From NCBI GenBank assembly GCA_026874595.1, contig CM049314.1, forward strand, positions 63,398,800 to 63,462,799: a DNA stretch of 64,000 bases, written 5' to 3'. Positions within the stretch are counted from its first letter, which is position 1. Each line of letters begins with the position of its first letter. A program made the position numbers and the translations under genes. The notes under the pieces were generated by a model, which had not been told where the DNA came from, searched no databases, and worked only from the letters and a program-made list of their open reading frames with translations. Below are positions 1 to 12,200 of the stretch, one piece after another. Source of the stretch: Sipunculus nudus. Taxonomy: Eukaryota; Annelida; Sipuncula; Golfingiida; Sipunculidae.

Positions 1-1900
1 ATTTTGATGACTATTTGGTTAAAATTACATATGATATTAACATAATGTGTCCGAAATTAACCTAAACATTAAAGGTATGTTAACATAATATTTGCTTACA
101 TAATTTTGAGAATTTTACTGGAATGATAATCATGCTCTATGCATTTGGTATTAGTGCACCATACCTGGATTTTGAATAAATGTATTTAATGTTCACATTA
201 AATTCATTCATGGGTAAAAGTTCATTGTTTCAATGTTCATATATATCAGGGAAGAACGAATTTCGAAATTAAATTAATTGCGAGAGAATAAAAGCATGGT
301 TTTTACTTGTAATGAAGGTTGAAGTTACAGGTTTTCAATACATAAATGTATTTCATTTTTAAAGTGTTTTCAAGGCATTCTAAGGACATTCTAGGGACAG
401 ATTTTAATGTTCATTTTTTTTTCTTTCCTTGGCCTTCTTTACACACCTATGTTCTGGTTCACTCGACAAAGTTTCTTTTGATCATTCATCATTTTGTACA
501 CGTCTAGTTTCCAGAAAAAAAGAGATCTTTGTGGATGGGTTAAACATTTAAGCCCTTTTTGGTATCCTTTGTAAGCCATTAGAGTGAAACAATAAAAAAC
601 TTCCAGGCACAAATAAACAGTATGAGGATTATTAAGCATACTGGCAGTGCCGCGAGTATCTTATTTTTCATTCCAGATGTTACCGTTTGAACCGTGGATG
701 GAGGGATTAATTTGAAATATAACATCTTTAAAGTGGTTAAATAGCAAACCCGTGTACGAGCAAAATGTTTAGGGTGATTCGTTTTCACTATTTTTTTTAA
801 TCATAATATTATTAAAAATATGTAACACATGTAATGCAATACAGTTGCTACAATGAGGGGATACTGATAACAGGAATTAGTGAAGTAAGTGAATATAAAA
901 AAAAATGTTAACATACATTGGAATTGATACAAGAATTATGTAGCACATCTGTAGGTTACAGTATTATTCTCAATGTTTGGTTCAATAAGGACGCACGTGG
1001 CATTCAAAGCTGTTTACGATGTAACAGTTACATCCACTGTATAAACATTGTATAGATAATGTTAATACCTCAATCATTGCTATCTGGAACAAAGTTAAGC
1101 AGTATGACTTTACATATTGGAAAACTATTGAGGTAAATTAAATCCAATTTGGATTTGATACTAAGTGGATTCATTCTTAATTAGGTCTAGTGTTACATGA
1201 TAATGCTTATCTTAACGTGTTTATTCTTTATAACATTACTATAGGACTTAATCTTTGAAGGTAATACTTCAAATGGTGGGCAAAATGTTTAGGGGGAATT
1301 AAGTGCGGAATTGTTATTAATGGAAAACGATTAAAGGGAAATGGATTTGATAAAACTAGGTTAAATGTGGTTATTAAAGTGATGAGTATGTTATCTAGTT
1401 TAATTCTAATTTAAATACAACATACAGTATGTGTTGACAGTGAATTAATAAAAGGATACTTTTGAAACATGTATAAACTCGGTAATCCGTTTTTAAATTG
1501 ACGAGTTCAAGAGATTTCTGTTAAAAAAGCATGATGAAAAGACAATAAAAAATCTAATCAAAGGTATTAATAATTTGCTTTATTGTTTCAAGAAAACAAA
1601 TAAATCCCTTCAAATTTAAAGTCGAAAGGACCATGGGTTTGTGTTTCAAGACATATATCTGCTTTGTGTTTTCCCTACAACTGTCATAATTTACTCTTTG
1701 TCAGGAATGTAAAGTAAAACTAGTTGGAGGTGTTATTCTTTGTTTCCCTTTGCAAAGTAAAGCAATTCTTTACTGATTTGTGTATAACGTATCACCTCAA
1801 GGACAGTCACAGTTAGTGTTCTCTAAATCTGAATTAAACATCAATTGTTAACATTTATCAACTCCATATACAGTAGAGTGCTGTATTTTCCGTAAGCGTC
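1..1900. other. AT-rich stretch with no recognised gene
   Basis: I see no ORF with family resemblance and no exon with good flanking splice signals. The few short open frames (for example 439-639 and 579-788, minus) are low-complexity and match nothing I recognise. The phrase 'caaaatgtttagggtgattcg' near 761 recurs in altered form near 1281, so part of this stretch may be old repeat. Confidence 0.5.
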
Positions 1901-1919
1901 GGGGAATAATCTGTTTCAG

Positions 1920-2420
1920 TCTGACCCGTACCAAAGTTCAGCATATGCTGCTTTTGGAGCAGCTGCTGTATTTCAGCTGTGATTGTACTCGAATTATGCT
2001 GACAAGGGGATCAGCAAATCAGCAGATGTTAATACCTTCTGGTCAATCTGCTCTATCTCTGCTGAGAGAATTAGCAGTTTTACAACATATGCTCTAATAT
2101 TGCTCCATCTCAGTATATTTGCAGCAGATATACTGAAAATCTGATCTCCTGAAATAACCGTCAAGGCAGACGCAACAACTTCTGCTGTATCTCTGCTCAA
2201 TCAAGAATGGACCAGAGAGCAGATTTGCAGCAGATGCTCACACACTGCTGCTTTGAGACAGTGCCCTAAGCGACATATAATATTTTCTTAAGTTTGGAGA
2301 GCAGATCTGGAGCATATACTGATTCACTGCTGTTTTTAAATAGACATCATACTGTGCAATTAAATATAATTCTTTACAAGTTGGGACAGCATATTTAGAG
2401 CATACCAGTACGCCAAAGGT
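1920..2420. repeat. CTG/CAG-rich dispersed repeat, copy 1
   Basis: The stretch is dense in the words gagcagat, gctgctg and agcatatactg, repeated irregularly rather than as a strict microsatellite. Similar vocabulary occurs at 4140-4560, 5410-5490 and 49340-49450, so this is a dispersed family. The open frame on the minus strand here is compositional. Confidence 0.6.
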
Positions 2421-2429
2421 TTGCTGAAA

Positions 2430-3890
2430 TAAACCACGATAATAACTAGCCCCATCCCCCTCCCTAATAAGTCCCGACCACCTTTTACTAAATTACCTTA
2501 TTTTACTATTTTAGTAAAGATAACAGTCAGTGCTTAAATTATTTATCATTTTGGTTGACACTGTTACAGGGACACAATCATCAGACCTTTCCCTTGATTG
2601 AGATATTGAAAACATCTTTACATTTTGAGTTAGGCATTTTTTGGCAGATAAAATAGAAAGGATACCCAGAATTCCAGAGTAATTGTGCGCACGGTATTTC
2701 TCAGACCTCTAATAGAAAGAAGATCCAGTATTCCAGTGTTACTGTGCTTAGTAGAGGGGTCCACTGCTGCCCCGGCTAACACATTGTATCAAATGGCACT
2801 TGACTTCAACTCGCGTATTTGGATACATGATACACAGCAACACTGCCTGACCTCGAACTTGACTGACCTATAAACCGTGGCCCATGCTGTTTTAAAACAA
2901 AGCACAAAGCTGGTATCGGTAAGAGGAAAGGAGGACATATTGTCAACGAAGGCACAAACAAGTTTTCAGCTTTCTTCATTTAAAAGTTTGCAGTCAGAGC
3001 AAAATATAATTCTGGCCATTAAGGCAATGTTTTTTTTTCTGAATTTGTGTCCACCTACAAACAAGAAGGAAAATAATATCCTGTTTAAACAAATCTATAA
3101 TGTATAATATCAACCTCTGCACTTTTAATATTTTATAGAATTAGATATTTCTCACCAGGGTTGTTGAATTTGAATTTTTAATAAATCATATTTTTATTAT
3201 TTAAATCGATTTATTTATTTATTTTTTTTATTAAAAAATCATGGTCATACTTTACAGAATGTAAACTATATTTAGGGTGCTTTTAGACCAATGATAGCGG
3301 TCAAGCACATTTTTTTAACATTGTGTATTGTAATATTTGACAGAATATTCAACTAAAGAAAGGATTTTAGTTCAGCTGACTATAAGTCAACTGAGTTATA
3401 GTCGTGGTCCTTTGTCTGTTGTCCATCTGGCCGGCAGGCCGTTAACAGGGCACGTTTTGAAACCATTGGACCTACGAATCCAAATATTGCATACAGGTAG
3501 ATGTCCCAAAAATCTCCTACTATACCAAAAATTGGGTCACTAGGTCTTTGTTCCCCAAAGATATAAAATATATTAAGGGAAAACCTGATTTTTTCATTAA
3601 AAACCCATTGTTATACTTCAAGACTGCCTAATATCAACACCACTGATATTTTTTATCAGTTTTAATATACATATTCTTCTATACATTTGCTATGTACATA
3701 CCAGAAATTAGGTCAGTAAAGTTTTGATGTTACGGGCCTAATAATGCACTTTGAAAAAAATTAGCAAATATATTTACCCACTAAACATGAGAATTGCTGG
3801 AACTAGAGACTTTTTCCAGTGATGTAACTTTATTCAATCAAAATTCCAATCACTGATAGTTTGAACTGCTGTTTTAATCATTTTTTTCTT
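2430..3890. other. gene-free stretch
   Basis: Short open frames at 2685-2873, 2877-3107 and 3337-3543 (plus) have no recognisable domain. The motif 'taataagtccc' near 2466 recurs near 5733, which points to old repeat sequence. Around 3170-3240 there is a T/A-rich low-complexity run. Confidence 0.4.
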
Positions 3891-3895
3891 TTCAG

Positions 3896-4017
3896 GCTTT
3901 CGTCTTATGCATGACAGTGGAACAACTGGCTGGGAGAATGGAAAATGTCATGATGTGGATCCTCATCTACCCCTAGACAAGGAAACGAATAAGCTTATAT
4001 TAACTGTATATAATTAA
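3896..4017 (+). other. possible terminal exon of an unidentified gene or lncRNA
   Basis: A strong pyrimidine tract ending in ttttcag (3890-3895) precedes 122 bases. One reading frame runs from 3898 to the stop at 4015-4017, and an AATAAA overlaps that stop (4016-4021). A second frame is also open for about 80 bases, so the coding frame is not decided. No upstream partner exon was found and no family is recognised. It may be fortuitous or the end of a non-coding transcript. Confidence 0.2.
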
Positions 4018-4039
4018 TAAAATTATGTTATACACATTG

Positions 4040-4570
4040 ACAGGTATGTGTTTTTCATTTCTTTTGAAATTGGTGTACAAGAGAATGCTGCTGAGTGGGC
4101 CCTTATACAGAAACACTATTTAGAAGATCGAGAGTGCAATGTGATGGGAACATCTATAAACACGGGTCTGCTCCAGGGGAGTACTGCACAGGGGAGCAAA
4201 GCACATAGTTCTGCTCTAGAAGAGCATTGGTCCAGGACAGCACAGATGACTACTCCAATGGAGCACTGCTGTAGGGGAGAACTGCTGTAGGAGAGCACTG
4301 CTCCAGCAGAGCACATATCTGCTCCAGGAGAGCATACTGCTCAGGTTCTGCTGAAGAACTGCTCAATATCTGCTTCTGGTATGCAAATAGGCCTGTTCCA
4401 CTGGAGCACTAATTTAAATAACTGGAACCGCTGAATTTGTGCTGAAACCGATGCTCACAATCTGGTGCGCAATTCATGGTATATACATGGTAAGTGTGGA
4501 GCAGAATTTCAGCACATAATCCATAGGTCTTGGAGCACATATACAGCATATGCTGTGAATGTGCTGAACT
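4040..4570. repeat. CTG/CAG-rich dispersed repeat, copy 2
   Basis: This is a second block of the gagcactgctc/ctgctccagg vocabulary. Its 3' part ('aatttaaataactggaac', then a run with cagaatttcagcac) aligns by eye with 49360-49450, so it marks a real repeat family rather than a simple-sequence run. The 80-residue plus-strand and 66- and 132-residue minus-strand open frames here are by-products. Confidence 0.6.
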
Positions 4571-4599
4571 AGAATACGGGTAGTCGACAAGTCGACAAT

Positions 4600-5412
4600 C
4601 AGAGTGGAACGGGTGAAGTGAGGCATGGTTTGAGTGGCAATGGGAAATAGATTGAGGTGTGTTGCATATTAGCATGGATGTCTGCAGCCGAAATGTGTAT
4701 GTAGGTGGCGCCAAGAAAGCTAACCAAGTTGTATAAACACGCAAAATTTTAGGTAGATAAGTCAAACCACTACTGAGGTATGAGTTATTTAAGCCCACGG
4801 CATACAAACAGACGGACGCTGTGCAAAAATGGTTGCAGGCGGCCCCTCGTGTTTTGTGTATGATAAAGAGCTATGTGAGATCTATAAACATGCAACATTT
4901 AGGCCCAATCGATCAAACCGTTCCCGAGATATGAGCTTGGATGTCTGCAGCGTAAACTAAAATGTAGGTGGCGTCTCCTGTCAAAAAATCAAGAGAGCTG
5001 TTCAGGATGTATAAACCTGCAAAATTTTAGGCAGATATGTTAAACCACTGCCGAGATAAGAGTGATTTTATCCCACGGCAGCAAACAGACGGACGCTGTG
5101 CAAAAATGGTTGCAGGTGGCGCCACCAGTTTTGTGTATGTTATAAACTACCCGAGGCCTACGTTTGTACATAATTTTTTACCTGACCGGTCAAACGGTTC
5201 CCGAGATATGTGGTTTTATGTGTGGAAACAGACGCACAAATGGACGCTGGGCAGAGAGAAAAGGGCAGAGGTCAACGCAAATTGGTTAGGCACCAGTTCA
5301 CATGTGACCCGATAATTGGTGTAAGTTTCGGAAAAATCCGTCCAGTAGTCTCAGAGGAGTTCTCCTGAAACGAACGTGGCGGCGGCGGCGGAACCCGGTC
5401 AAAATACAATAA
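4600..5412. repeat. dispersed repeat with internal sub-repeats
   Basis: Two sub-units (about 4723-4840 and 5009-5120) share 'gcaaaattttaggcagat', a 'cccacggca' block and 'gacggacgctgtgcaaaaat'. A related unit at 4860-4985 carries 'cggttcccgagatatgag'. The distal part (about 5183-5410) recurs in reverse orientation at 61950-62195, including the GGC-triplet run beside 'aacccggtcaaaata'. The 92-residue open frame at 5037-5315 lies wholly inside the repeat. Confidence 0.7.
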
Positions 5413-7240
5413 CTGCTGCAGATCTGCTGGAAACACTGCTCTGGCTATCTGCTGAAAAACTGCTTCAAATATGCTGCAAAACTGCTGAATTTTGGTCGGG
5501 GGAAACGGAACTTTCGAAAAAAATGATTCAGGGGTCTAAGGGTTAAATTTGTTCAACTTCTTTTTTTCAAACGTTTTTGGGTGGATGTAACCACCTCCAT
5601 TTTTAATGCTCTTAATTGAATTTCAAAAGATCCAGGGTTAACCAGGAATGCAACTAGGTCACACTGGTAGAATTTTTGGCATCGAAAATGCCACGGTATC
5701 CCATGACAGGGCATTCACCCTCTTAATAAGTCCCCCCTTCTTCTGATCGAGCATTATTCTTTAAAATAAGTATATTTCCGTAGTCCATATATCCGGTGAT
5801 TCTGTAAAACCCTAACAAGATCGCAGAAAAAACATTTATCGCTAGTAAAATGCCACTTTTATGAAATATTGGCAGAGCATGTCTACTGCACCTAAACTTG
5901 TCCAGCTAAAAAGTCCATGATCGTCAGTCCATAATTTGTCATACAATCAAAAGTATGAAATCAATATGCTACTTTTTAAAAGGCATAGAAGTGAAGCACT
6001 GTATATCAAAATGTTAGATAGGTCACAGCTATCCTGGTACTCAAACAGAAACCAAGAAAATGTAATCGGATAACTTAGCACTAAAATAGATTATTGATGC
6101 TTATACTAAAGTCAAGGTAAGTCAATCACAGGTCCAGGTTAATTGATTAAAGGCGAGAGCGTCACGAGATTTTAAACATGCTGTTATGTGTACTAACTGT
6201 GTGTTGAAGCCTTGACATATTTATTGATATTGACATTTATCGATCACGTGTCTTTATTGACACTTATGCCAGTATGATTACAGTTTATATGTCACCCACA
6301 GTCCGAAGGTGTAGTGACAGTGAATACATGACTATGGCTGAAAATGCACTTTGAACCAGGAAGATATCATGTGTTTATTTTCGCCGTCTTGGTAGGATTA
6401 CCACAGTAATACTTGATGTAAAAACATTAACACATGTGCTTGACAAATTCTCTTACAACATTGGATAAAGAGAATATACGAATGTGTATATTACGCTAAT
6501 ATGTCACTATAGACGTTGGACAAACAAATTTCAAACGGTAAAATGTAGGCCGGCAGGCTCTATTGGCGAGGGCTAGACATTATGCATGGTGTTGTCTTGA
6601 ATGTGTATATCTAAACTAACAGTTCGGAATATACAATCGTATATTTACTCAATACCACGTTCCGTATCGTGTAATATGTTCACGAACTCTACTGAATTTG
6701 AAACTGGATTAAGTGGTTACAGGTTCTGCTGTGTGTAATATTTCATCAAACTCTCAATGGCGTTTCACTATTTTGAACATAAGATCATTTTATAACCTGA
6801 ACATCATTTTGGATTGCTGAAAAAAAATTATTTCCTGCTTTGACCAGAGGTGTATACATCTAGGAGGAGCAGGTGAATACATTATCAGTTCTGTGGAAGG
6901 TCTGCCTGGTCTGGACAAACTTTAGGTGTCTGCGGAATCATAAACTGGAAATATTTTTCTCCAGCGTTGGTCTTTTAAACTATGATACATAAAACAAAAA
7001 TACTATTCTCCTGTGCTTATGTTTTAAAGTATTTGTAATATATAAACTGGCAATATTTTCTGCACTGTTGACCATTTGTGATATATAAAGTGGAAATACT
7101 GCAAAGTTGGACATTTGGACTATTAGTGATATATTTACAGGAAAATGCTTTTCTGCAGTGTTGATCGTTTAGACTATTTGTGTATTCTCTCAGACATCTC
7201 TTACATTTTTTTTAACAAATTGGCAACCTATATTACTGAA
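5413..7240. other. gene-free stretch upstream of the 7TM gene
   Basis: The first 80 bases are another patch of the CTG-rich repeat. Between 6960 and 7180 the phrase 'ctataaactggaaatatttt...tgcagtgttgg' recurs three to four times with changes, which looks like a decayed short tandem repeat. I found no exon or RNA gene. Confidence 0.4.
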
Positions 7241-7245
7241 TAACT

Positions 7246-8133
7246 ATGCAATATGCAAATATATTCCTTAAATGTTTACAACAGACAGGAAGCATACATA
7301 TTCCGAGTAGATTCAGTGAATCTATCTGTAACGATTATACGGTTGATAATTACTTGCAGTTCACTTTGATATTTATGACCGTGTTTGCTTGTGTAGGACT
7401 TTTGGAGAATATAGCTGTCCTTTACATGTTCTGTAAAGAAAGTCCGCTGATAGTGAAGAATGCAAACGGACATTTGCTGTCGTTTACATTTGCAAACACG
7501 TTACTAGCACTTAACATTATCCTTTTAAGACTCTCGCTGCTAACTTGGTTTTCATTATTTGCCGTTATATTCTCCTACACGCTTAAATATTTCATATTAC
7601 TTCCTCTCTGGTGTTTAGCTGTGCTTTCAGTTTCCTGTTGCCATCAAGTAATAAGCCCAGGAAACCGACAGAAGTCATGTTGTATTTGTCTGTGGCTTTG
7701 GGGGTCATTATGTTTTGCTCGAGTTGTGCTTTCGGTAATTTCCGAATTTGTAACCAACAACCCCATAGCCATAACTGAAGGGATACTCCTAGGATTCCCA
7801 GTGGTACTGACCTTGATAGTTTGTGTTTGTATCGTTATATTTTCAATTCGTGAAACCTACAATGAGGCTTCAAGAGCTAGTAATGCATTTGGTATGTTTC
7901 TATTGTTGTCAGTTTGTTACTGCAGCTGCGGTGTATTGACCAATTATTTTTTACTCTATATTGTCACGAGCTCAGACCATGATTATGCGTATTCTGTCTT
8001 AACTTCAATTAACTTGGTCTCCTTATGCACTGCGATCAGTCCATGGTTTTGTGCTCTAAGACCAGCCATTCAGAAAATATTCCTGTTCTGTTGTTCATTT
8101 GAAGACAGATTACGAGGAAATCGACAACTGTGA
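7246..8133 (+). CDS. divergent 7TM (rhodopsin-like?) receptor, intron-less
   Basis: This is a 295-codon uninterrupted frame. An in-frame TGA three codons upstream of the ATG (7237) supports 7246 as the start. Hydrophobic segments fall at about residues 39-62, 75-97, 103-130, 145-165, 177-200, 215-240 and 250-272, giving a seven-helix pattern with a short N-terminus and a short basic tail (FEDRLRGNRQL). Helix 1 carries GLLEN where class A receptors usually have G..N. Helix 7 carries SPWFCALRP in the NPxxY position. No DRY motif is visible after helix 3, so family assignment is tentative. It is probably an orphan lophotrochozoan chemoreceptor-type GPCR at the plasma membrane, possibly not G-protein coupled. 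Single-exon structure is common in expanded receptor families. The ligand cannot be inferred. Confidence 0.72.
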   Translation: MQYANIFLKCLQQTGSIHIPSRFSESICNDYTVDNYLQFTLIFMTVFACVGLLENIAVLYMFCKESPLIVKNANGHLLSFTFANTLLALNIILLRLSLLTWFSLFAVIFSYTLKYFILLPLWCLAVLSVSCCHQVISPGNRQKSCCICLWLWGSLCFARVVLSVISEFVTNNPIAITEGILLGFPVVLTLIVCVCIVIFSIRETYNEASRASNAFGMFLLLSVCYCSCGVLTNYFLLYIVTSSDHDYAYSVLTSINLVSLCTAISPWFCALRPAIQKIFLFCCSFEDRLRGNRQL

Positions 8134-8226
8134 TGATAACAAAGAAAACTATTCTCTGTGTAAGGAAAGATAGTTTAAAATAAAGCGGATACTGACACAA
8201 GTTTGACCAATTTAGGCAAAAAATTG

Positions 8227-8509
8227 AAGGTATGATTCTCAGGCACCGCCCGCGTTAATTTTAACCCCCCACTTTAAACATTTTTTTATCTTGATTTTCA
8301 TCTTTCAAGAAGATAAAATCATACAATTTTTATCAGATTTTCTTTGTTATGTAGTGCTTTTATCTTTTCGCAAAGAAATCTGATATTTTCATGCTTTTTC
8401 ACTGATCATATGACATTTGTATCGAAAGACACCAAAAATAAAAGGTAAAAATTAAAATATCACCCTCCCGCACTGATTTCTGAAAAAAAGTGCCTGAGAA
8501 CCATACCTT
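8227..8509. mobile_element. MITE-like element with 20-bp inverted ends
   Basis: The left end AAGGTATGATTCTCAGGCAC (8227-8246) and the reverse complement of the right end (8490-8509) differ at one of 20 positions. The 283-bp interior is A/T-rich and has no ORF. This is the usual form of a non-autonomous DNA transposon. I could not define a target-site duplication. It starts about 95 bp after the 7TM stop codon and may lie in that gene's 3' UTR. Confidence 0.7.
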
Positions 8510-10134
8510 TTCTTATGGCCTTATAAGGAACATAAACCCGTTTCTGCTGTTCAAAGGATAAAATAGAGCTCTTACATTTAGCTACATATATTGTATATTT
8601 GTTTTTTGTTCCCAAGATTCCCATAAACTTAAGCAAAATATGTTTTCACTTACTGTTGATTATTTGGTAACCTTTTACTGAACTTTGAGCAAGATATTCC
8701 CTTCAGTGTAAGTTAAGAAACAATTTGTCTGAAATAAGAAATAAATATGAAAAGAAAGTGGTGAAATGCATTGTTTATAAGTCTACTACAATCTTAATTT
8801 CTTTTCAAATTTCCCCAATATGTCTTAAAGTAATATTATGATAACAGCAATGTATAGCATACTTTGTTGTTTGGCAATAGTAGCAGTAAAGGCATCACTA
8901 AGGCAGGATTTTAAGATATATTGAAAGTGAAGCTGGACAAAATTGAAGTAAGTATTCGACAGATATGTGATTTGATATTTTGGACCAGTCCATCCACGAG
9001 TTATGGTGTATTTACACAAGTAACAGGAACATTATCAAGGTCCGATAAATAATGCATGTGGTATCCATAGCTGAGATCTCTATTACTGCGGTGTGATACG
9101 TTTGTTCATTGTTACCATACTTTGTCAATGAAATCGGTCAACAGCCAAATTAAATGCCAGTCATATTATAACAGCAGGCATCCGAGAATAAATGTTTCCA
9201 AAAGTAGACTTGCCTGCATTGATAGCTTGCATGGACACGTACAATGTTTTTTTTTTTTATTTTATGTTATGTTTTATGACTTTCATAATAAATATACATA
9301 TTTCTGTAAGATATCCAGGATACCGTGTACGTTTGTTCTGTTTTGCCTGTTAGAGGACACTGGAGCAACCTGATACAAAACCTTTCTTCCTTACAAATTG
9401 CAATGTTCACATACAAACAGATACTGGGGGCTTGACAAGCGTTTCAGTGTCCCAGCAAGCTTACTTTCCGCTTGTTCAACAGAGGGTTGTGTCCTATTTA
9501 CATCATGTCAATCATGTATAAAGTGCGACATGTTAACTAGCAAATGCAGGCCTTGTGCAATGTTATACTATTCCCTAGTTGCTCAAATCATTATCCGTGT
9601 AATAATTAAACAAAAAATAAAGGGAAGACGAAGGTTTTGTGTTTTAGGATATAGCTGCTGTATGTGCGTATTTCTGATAACACTCTTAATATTGCTTTCC
9701 ATGTCTGAAAGAATGAAAACTGACACATCAGATATATATTTGTCTATATTTCACTTTTTTAAAGTGCAGCATTACACTCAAGACTTGTGCATAAAATAAG
9801 ACATCACAGAAAATGAGTTACGTTGTACTCTAAATCCAACGTTTTTAATATCAGTAAGTAACATTTTTCATCTCTGCATATACACATACATGATTGTCTT
9901 TTTAGCGCTATGCAAACTGCAACAACACACACCTGTGCCTAAACATAGTGCAGTGCCCGTTGACTACAACAAGGAAAATAGGTCGTCCCCGACCACCACT
10001 CACACCTCAGCAGTACATCTTACCCCTTTTATGATCTAAGACCTTCATAAGGTTTATTCCATACTGTAACCAGGAATTAAAACATTTTATTACATAACTG
10101 GAATGTTGAACAATATAATTATTATAATATATAA

Positions 10135-10135
<1 letters not shown>
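8510..10135. other. gene-free stretch
   Basis: Open frames at 9122-9373 and 9398-9799 (plus) have no recognised domain. The second is cysteine-rich with one hydrophobic segment, but it has no good start context and no related neighbour. I cannot support either as a gene. Confidence 0.4.

Positions 10136-10170
<35 letters not shown>
10136..10170. repeat. (TA)n microsatellite
   Basis: This is an uninterrupted TA dinucleotide run of about 35 bases. Confidence 0.95.
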
Positions 10171-10175
<5 letters not shown>

Positions 10176-11159
10176 ATCATTGACATTCACAATTGATTGG
10201 CAATTCAATTAATCACCACTATTTGACTTCACCAATATCATGAGTTTTGAATTAAGCCCAATGTTTGCATTACAATTAAATGTTGACAGTCTGATAATAT
10301 CAAGGTTAAATATCAACTTTCAGTAGATAAAGCAGACAGGATACTTCATCTAAGTGAATATCATGAAAGTAACTGTGCTTACAGTACCAGTACACTTATA
10401 TTCACTGAATACAGTATTAAATATGATTTCATAACCTTCTGTCATCCATGCAAATGTTTTTATTTTTGACCTACATCGAATTAAACCATGGCTTAAGATG
10501 GAATCCAATAACAAATTAAAACAGCGTAAAAGAGTTTCTTCAAATGGCAGGCATCCTCCATATGCAAGCAAATTTACAATATTTGATATCATCCACCACA
10601 ATAAAGTTCACTTCAGCCAATTTTTATCAATTTCTACCCCTTTACTGTTAAAATTTATTTTATGCTCTGGTCACTCTTTACATTTAAGTTTGGAGGTAAA
10701 CATCACCCTTCATCAACCAACATAATGTTCATTACAAAACTTCTAAAACACACATCAACACATATATTTTACATTAATGCATCACAATAAAGAGTATTTT
10801 TTGTAATTAAACGATTCACAATATAAACCTATTTTCTGTTAAAGGGCTTCACACTGCAAATTGACATGCACCGACCGTTCCTCATATAATGCTCACTGCT
10901 AACACTTGGTTACATGTGACCTCTCCCTCATTAAACTAACTCTGTACAGCCTAATGTACAAAAGCATAATTCTTTGGTATAAGCTACAAACATGTCATTA
11001 CACAAACGCTGTGATTTTTAAATTGTAATATATTTCTGTAAATTCATTATACAAGTTCTACATGCACTAACTGATCAAAAACTGAAAGAACAATAAATTT
11101 TTAGCACTATATCAGCTTGCTCCTCTAAAAAATAGTTTCAACCTATGTATAGCAAAAAG

Positions 11160-11900
11160 TCTGCTTCTACAAAATTGTGACCTTGTGCAGATCACATTTG
11201 ATCTTGTGCATTTTGTGCTGACCTAAAAGCACCTGTAAAAACAAATATGACCTTATAAAGGTCATGCCTGACCTTATATACTTTGTGCAGGCTCACATGC
11301 AACCATCACATGAAGCAGGATTACAGTGATTATGATGAGTGTCATCTTGAAAAAGTCATATTAGACTCTGCTTAATTAAGCCTGCCATGTTTGAAGGGGA
11401 TGGTTATAGGGGTTGATTATTTTATTAAGGTGCACTTTTCTTGGGGTCCCCAGTGTGCAATACCATCGATTGCAACTTTTTTTCTTTTTTTTGGGCTTTT
11501 TTTCCATGTCTGTGTTTGCCATAGACCTCAAATATGGCTGCACCATGTCCACAATATTAGGTCACAGGTGACAGATTTCCAACTGCTATTCATTTATGAC
11601 TTTGACCGAATTTCCAAGGTTGTACACTGCATTGCAAATTTACCATTATCACTCGGTTGTGGGAATCAGGAGATTTTCAGTGGCCGCTCAGCGATTGTAA
11701 CCATCTTGTTTATACTAAATTTTGTTCAGCCATAGCAAAAATACTACAGTGCTCATATAAATCATATATGTGACAGTGAACATGTCATGCCTGACCTTAA
11801 ATAAGTTGTGAAAGCCAACATACACCTGTATAAACAGATAAGGGATGCCAGTATTTATTATAGGTGACCTTATAAAGGTCAAATTTGGCTCTGAGTAGTT
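11160..11900. repeat. 'ttataaaggtcat' repeat units, possibly split by an insertion
   Basis: Units built on 'tgaccttataaaggtcatgcctgaccttat' occur at 11170-11300 and resume at 11785-11885. The intervening 11385-11760 has a different composition, starting 'gaaggggatggttataggggttg'. This looks like an older repeat interrupted by a younger insertion, although I could not define the insertion ends. The 114-residue frame in the middle is not recognisable. Confidence 0.4.
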
Positions 11901-12200
11901 ATTTCCTACCTAAATGCAGCCATTACAACACACTAAATGACAGAAATATTTACCTGAAAAATGGCCCTGTGCAGGGTGTTAATTCAATTGCAGAGACAAA
12001 AACAGAATGACAGAGGTTCTGTTGTGAATTTGTAAATATCATGTTTGGTTCTGGTCATAACAGAACAAAAATACTGTGCTTCAGTATGACAGGGGAGTGA
12101 CCTTGTTAAAATCATACATGCCCTTGAAATGACTGATCAATCAACTCAACCCAATACTTAAAGAAAAGACAGACATTGGTCCTTATATGCATCCTGTATA

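Noticed and set aside
4040-4560. Possible CAG-repeat protein or lncRNA
   Set aside because: The CTG/CAG words belong to a dispersed repeat found at four places in the window.
9398-9799. 133-residue cysteine-rich frame with a hydrophobic segment
   Set aside because: No recognised domain, no supporting splice or start context, and composition like the surrounding non-coding DNA. It could be revived by transcript evidence.
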